Shown: positions 8,638 through 8,938 of the stretch, piece after piece | How the letters are laid out: every line of letters starts with the position of its first letter | Numbering within the stretch: the first letter of the stretch is position 1 | Source of the DNA: Bryobacteraceae bacterium | GTDB taxonomy: Bacteria > Acidobacteriota > Terriglobia > Bryobacterales > Bryobacteraceae | Direction: 5' to 3' | Assembly (NCBI GenBank): GCA_029975915.1 | Contig: JARKOC010000409.1 | Location: forward strand, 1 to 8,938 | DNA: 8,938 nucleotides | The notes under the pieces: generated by a model | The model's database searches: none | What the model was told of the DNA's origin: nothing | The model's input: the letters and a program-made list of their open reading frames with translations, nothing else | Translations under genes and position numbers: made by a program

Positions 8638-8807
8638 GTCCAACAAACGGCTTGAACGGTCAATCCCCTGCCGACACGGTCCCTGCACCGGCCCCGCCTC
8701 GATGGCCCCAGTAATTTGAAGGTCCGGCTTGGCGGGGCCGCAGGGACCGCGCCGGCTGCCGCCTGCGGCGGCACCGGGGATTGCCGTTCAGCCGCAAACC
8801 GTTCGAC
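8638..8807. repeat. attC-like inverted repeat, site 2
   Basis: The outer boxes are GTCCAAC (8638-8644; perfect RYYYAAC) and GTTCGAC (8801-8807; one mismatch to GTTRRRY). Inside, 8648-8668 and 8776-8794 pair over 19 bases, broken only by two unpaired T residues (8653, 8660), again both on the left arm. A second paired block, CGGTCCCTGC (8677-8686) plus GGCCCCGCC (8690-8698), matches 8731-8749, with three extra bases on the left. A tight local stem, TGCCGCC-TGC-GGCGGCA (8757-8773), sits on the right arm, and the apex (8699-8730) is unpaired. The ends resemble site 1 (CGCAAACCGTTNGAC on the right; CYAACAARCG on the left) while the interiors are unrelated, as expected of attC sites from different cassettes. 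A generic hairpin repeat family is the alternative. Confidence 0.6.
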
Positions 8808-8937
8808 CTACCGGATCCGCGTTTGGGCTATTTTGGGGGAGGTTCTCGACCGACCTTTCCGATACACCTCTCGATCGGCGTTCCAGCCACATCTTCCGCT
8901 CGGCGTGGAACGGCCACACCACTTGCTCCGCCTCCGC
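8788..8937 (-). CDS. Possible C-terminal end of a - strand gene entering from the right edge
   Basis: One - strand frame stays open for about 49 codons from the window edge to a TGA at 8790-8788. It encodes a charged, soluble-looking tail (Val-Val-Trp-Pro-Phe-His-Ala-Glu-Arg-Lys-Met-Trp-Leu-Glu-Arg). The stop lies inside the first arm of attC-like site 2, an arrangement often seen in integron cassettes, where genes end within or just before their attC. The stretch is short, no family was recognised, and another frame is also open over part of it, so this is a weak call. Confidence 0.25.
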   Translation of the reverse strand, partial: AEAEQVVWPFHAERKMWLERRSRGVSERSVENLPQNSPNADPVGRTVCG

Positions 8938-8938
8938 A

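Larger units (their letters stand above)
6819..8643 (-). mobile_element. Putative integron gene cassette carrying a lipoprotein gene
   Basis: Two attC-like sites bracket one gene. If recombination is between G and TT of the R' box and the array reads on the - strand, the cassette would span these limits, about 1.8 kb. On this reading the gene is followed by its own site 91 bases after its stop, as in ordinary cassettes. If the array reads on the + strand, limits would be 6987-8801 and the gene would lie reversed. No integrase gene, attI site or cassette promoter is in the window, so the integron reading rests on the site structures and layout alone. Confidence 0.45.

Noticed and set aside
8460..8774. 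Upstream extension of the lipoprotein frame to 8774
   Set aside because: Translation is Ala/Arg-rich, runs through the attC-like site, and would bury the signal peptide; ATG 8459 with GGAG is better.

Overview
The window is GC-rich bacterial accessory DNA. Secreted, cysteine-rich lipoproteins and a metzincin protease with calcium-binding repeats suggest a Myxococcota-like or other deltaproteobacterial host; this rests on family resemblance only, as no marker gene is present. Base composition shifts along the window: about 1-4020 is visibly AT-richer than the rest, and the boundary falls near the end of an insertion sequence, so the window looks like a mosaic.

Layout. (1) 1-4020, + strand: a probable operon of a large secreted metzincin metalloprotease followed by two small lipoproteins. 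The protease frame is broken twice, by a likely one-base frameshift near 24-38 and an in-frame TAG at 2004-2006, with protein-like sequence continuing to 2993. (2) About 4179-6320: a truncated IS21-family element on the - strand. It keeps istB, most of istA and one end with tandem 15-bp TGGACCGCG-type repeats, but lacks the other end and the istA helix-turn-helix region. (3) 6317-6640, - strand: a ribbon-helix-helix antitoxin and the first ~23 codons of its RelE/ParE-type toxin. The toxin start is fused in frame to the truncated istA, making one chimeric 409-aa frame. (4) 6813-8807: two large imperfect inverted repeats (170-180 bp) with nearly identical outer boxes, unrelated interiors and single-base bulges all on one arm. 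This is the architecture of integron attC sites. They bracket a - strand cysteine-rich lipoprotein gene (7083-8459).

Interpretation. The right half reads best as part of an integron gene-cassette array, or a lookalike system of mobile hairpin-bordered modules. On the - strand the order is: partial ORF, hairpin site, lipoprotein, hairpin site, toxin-antitoxin module. The toxin-antitoxin module was later destroyed by IS21 insertion and deletion. Gene order and arm asymmetry disagree about array direction, and no integrase lies in the window. No rRNA, tRNA or CRISPR array was seen.
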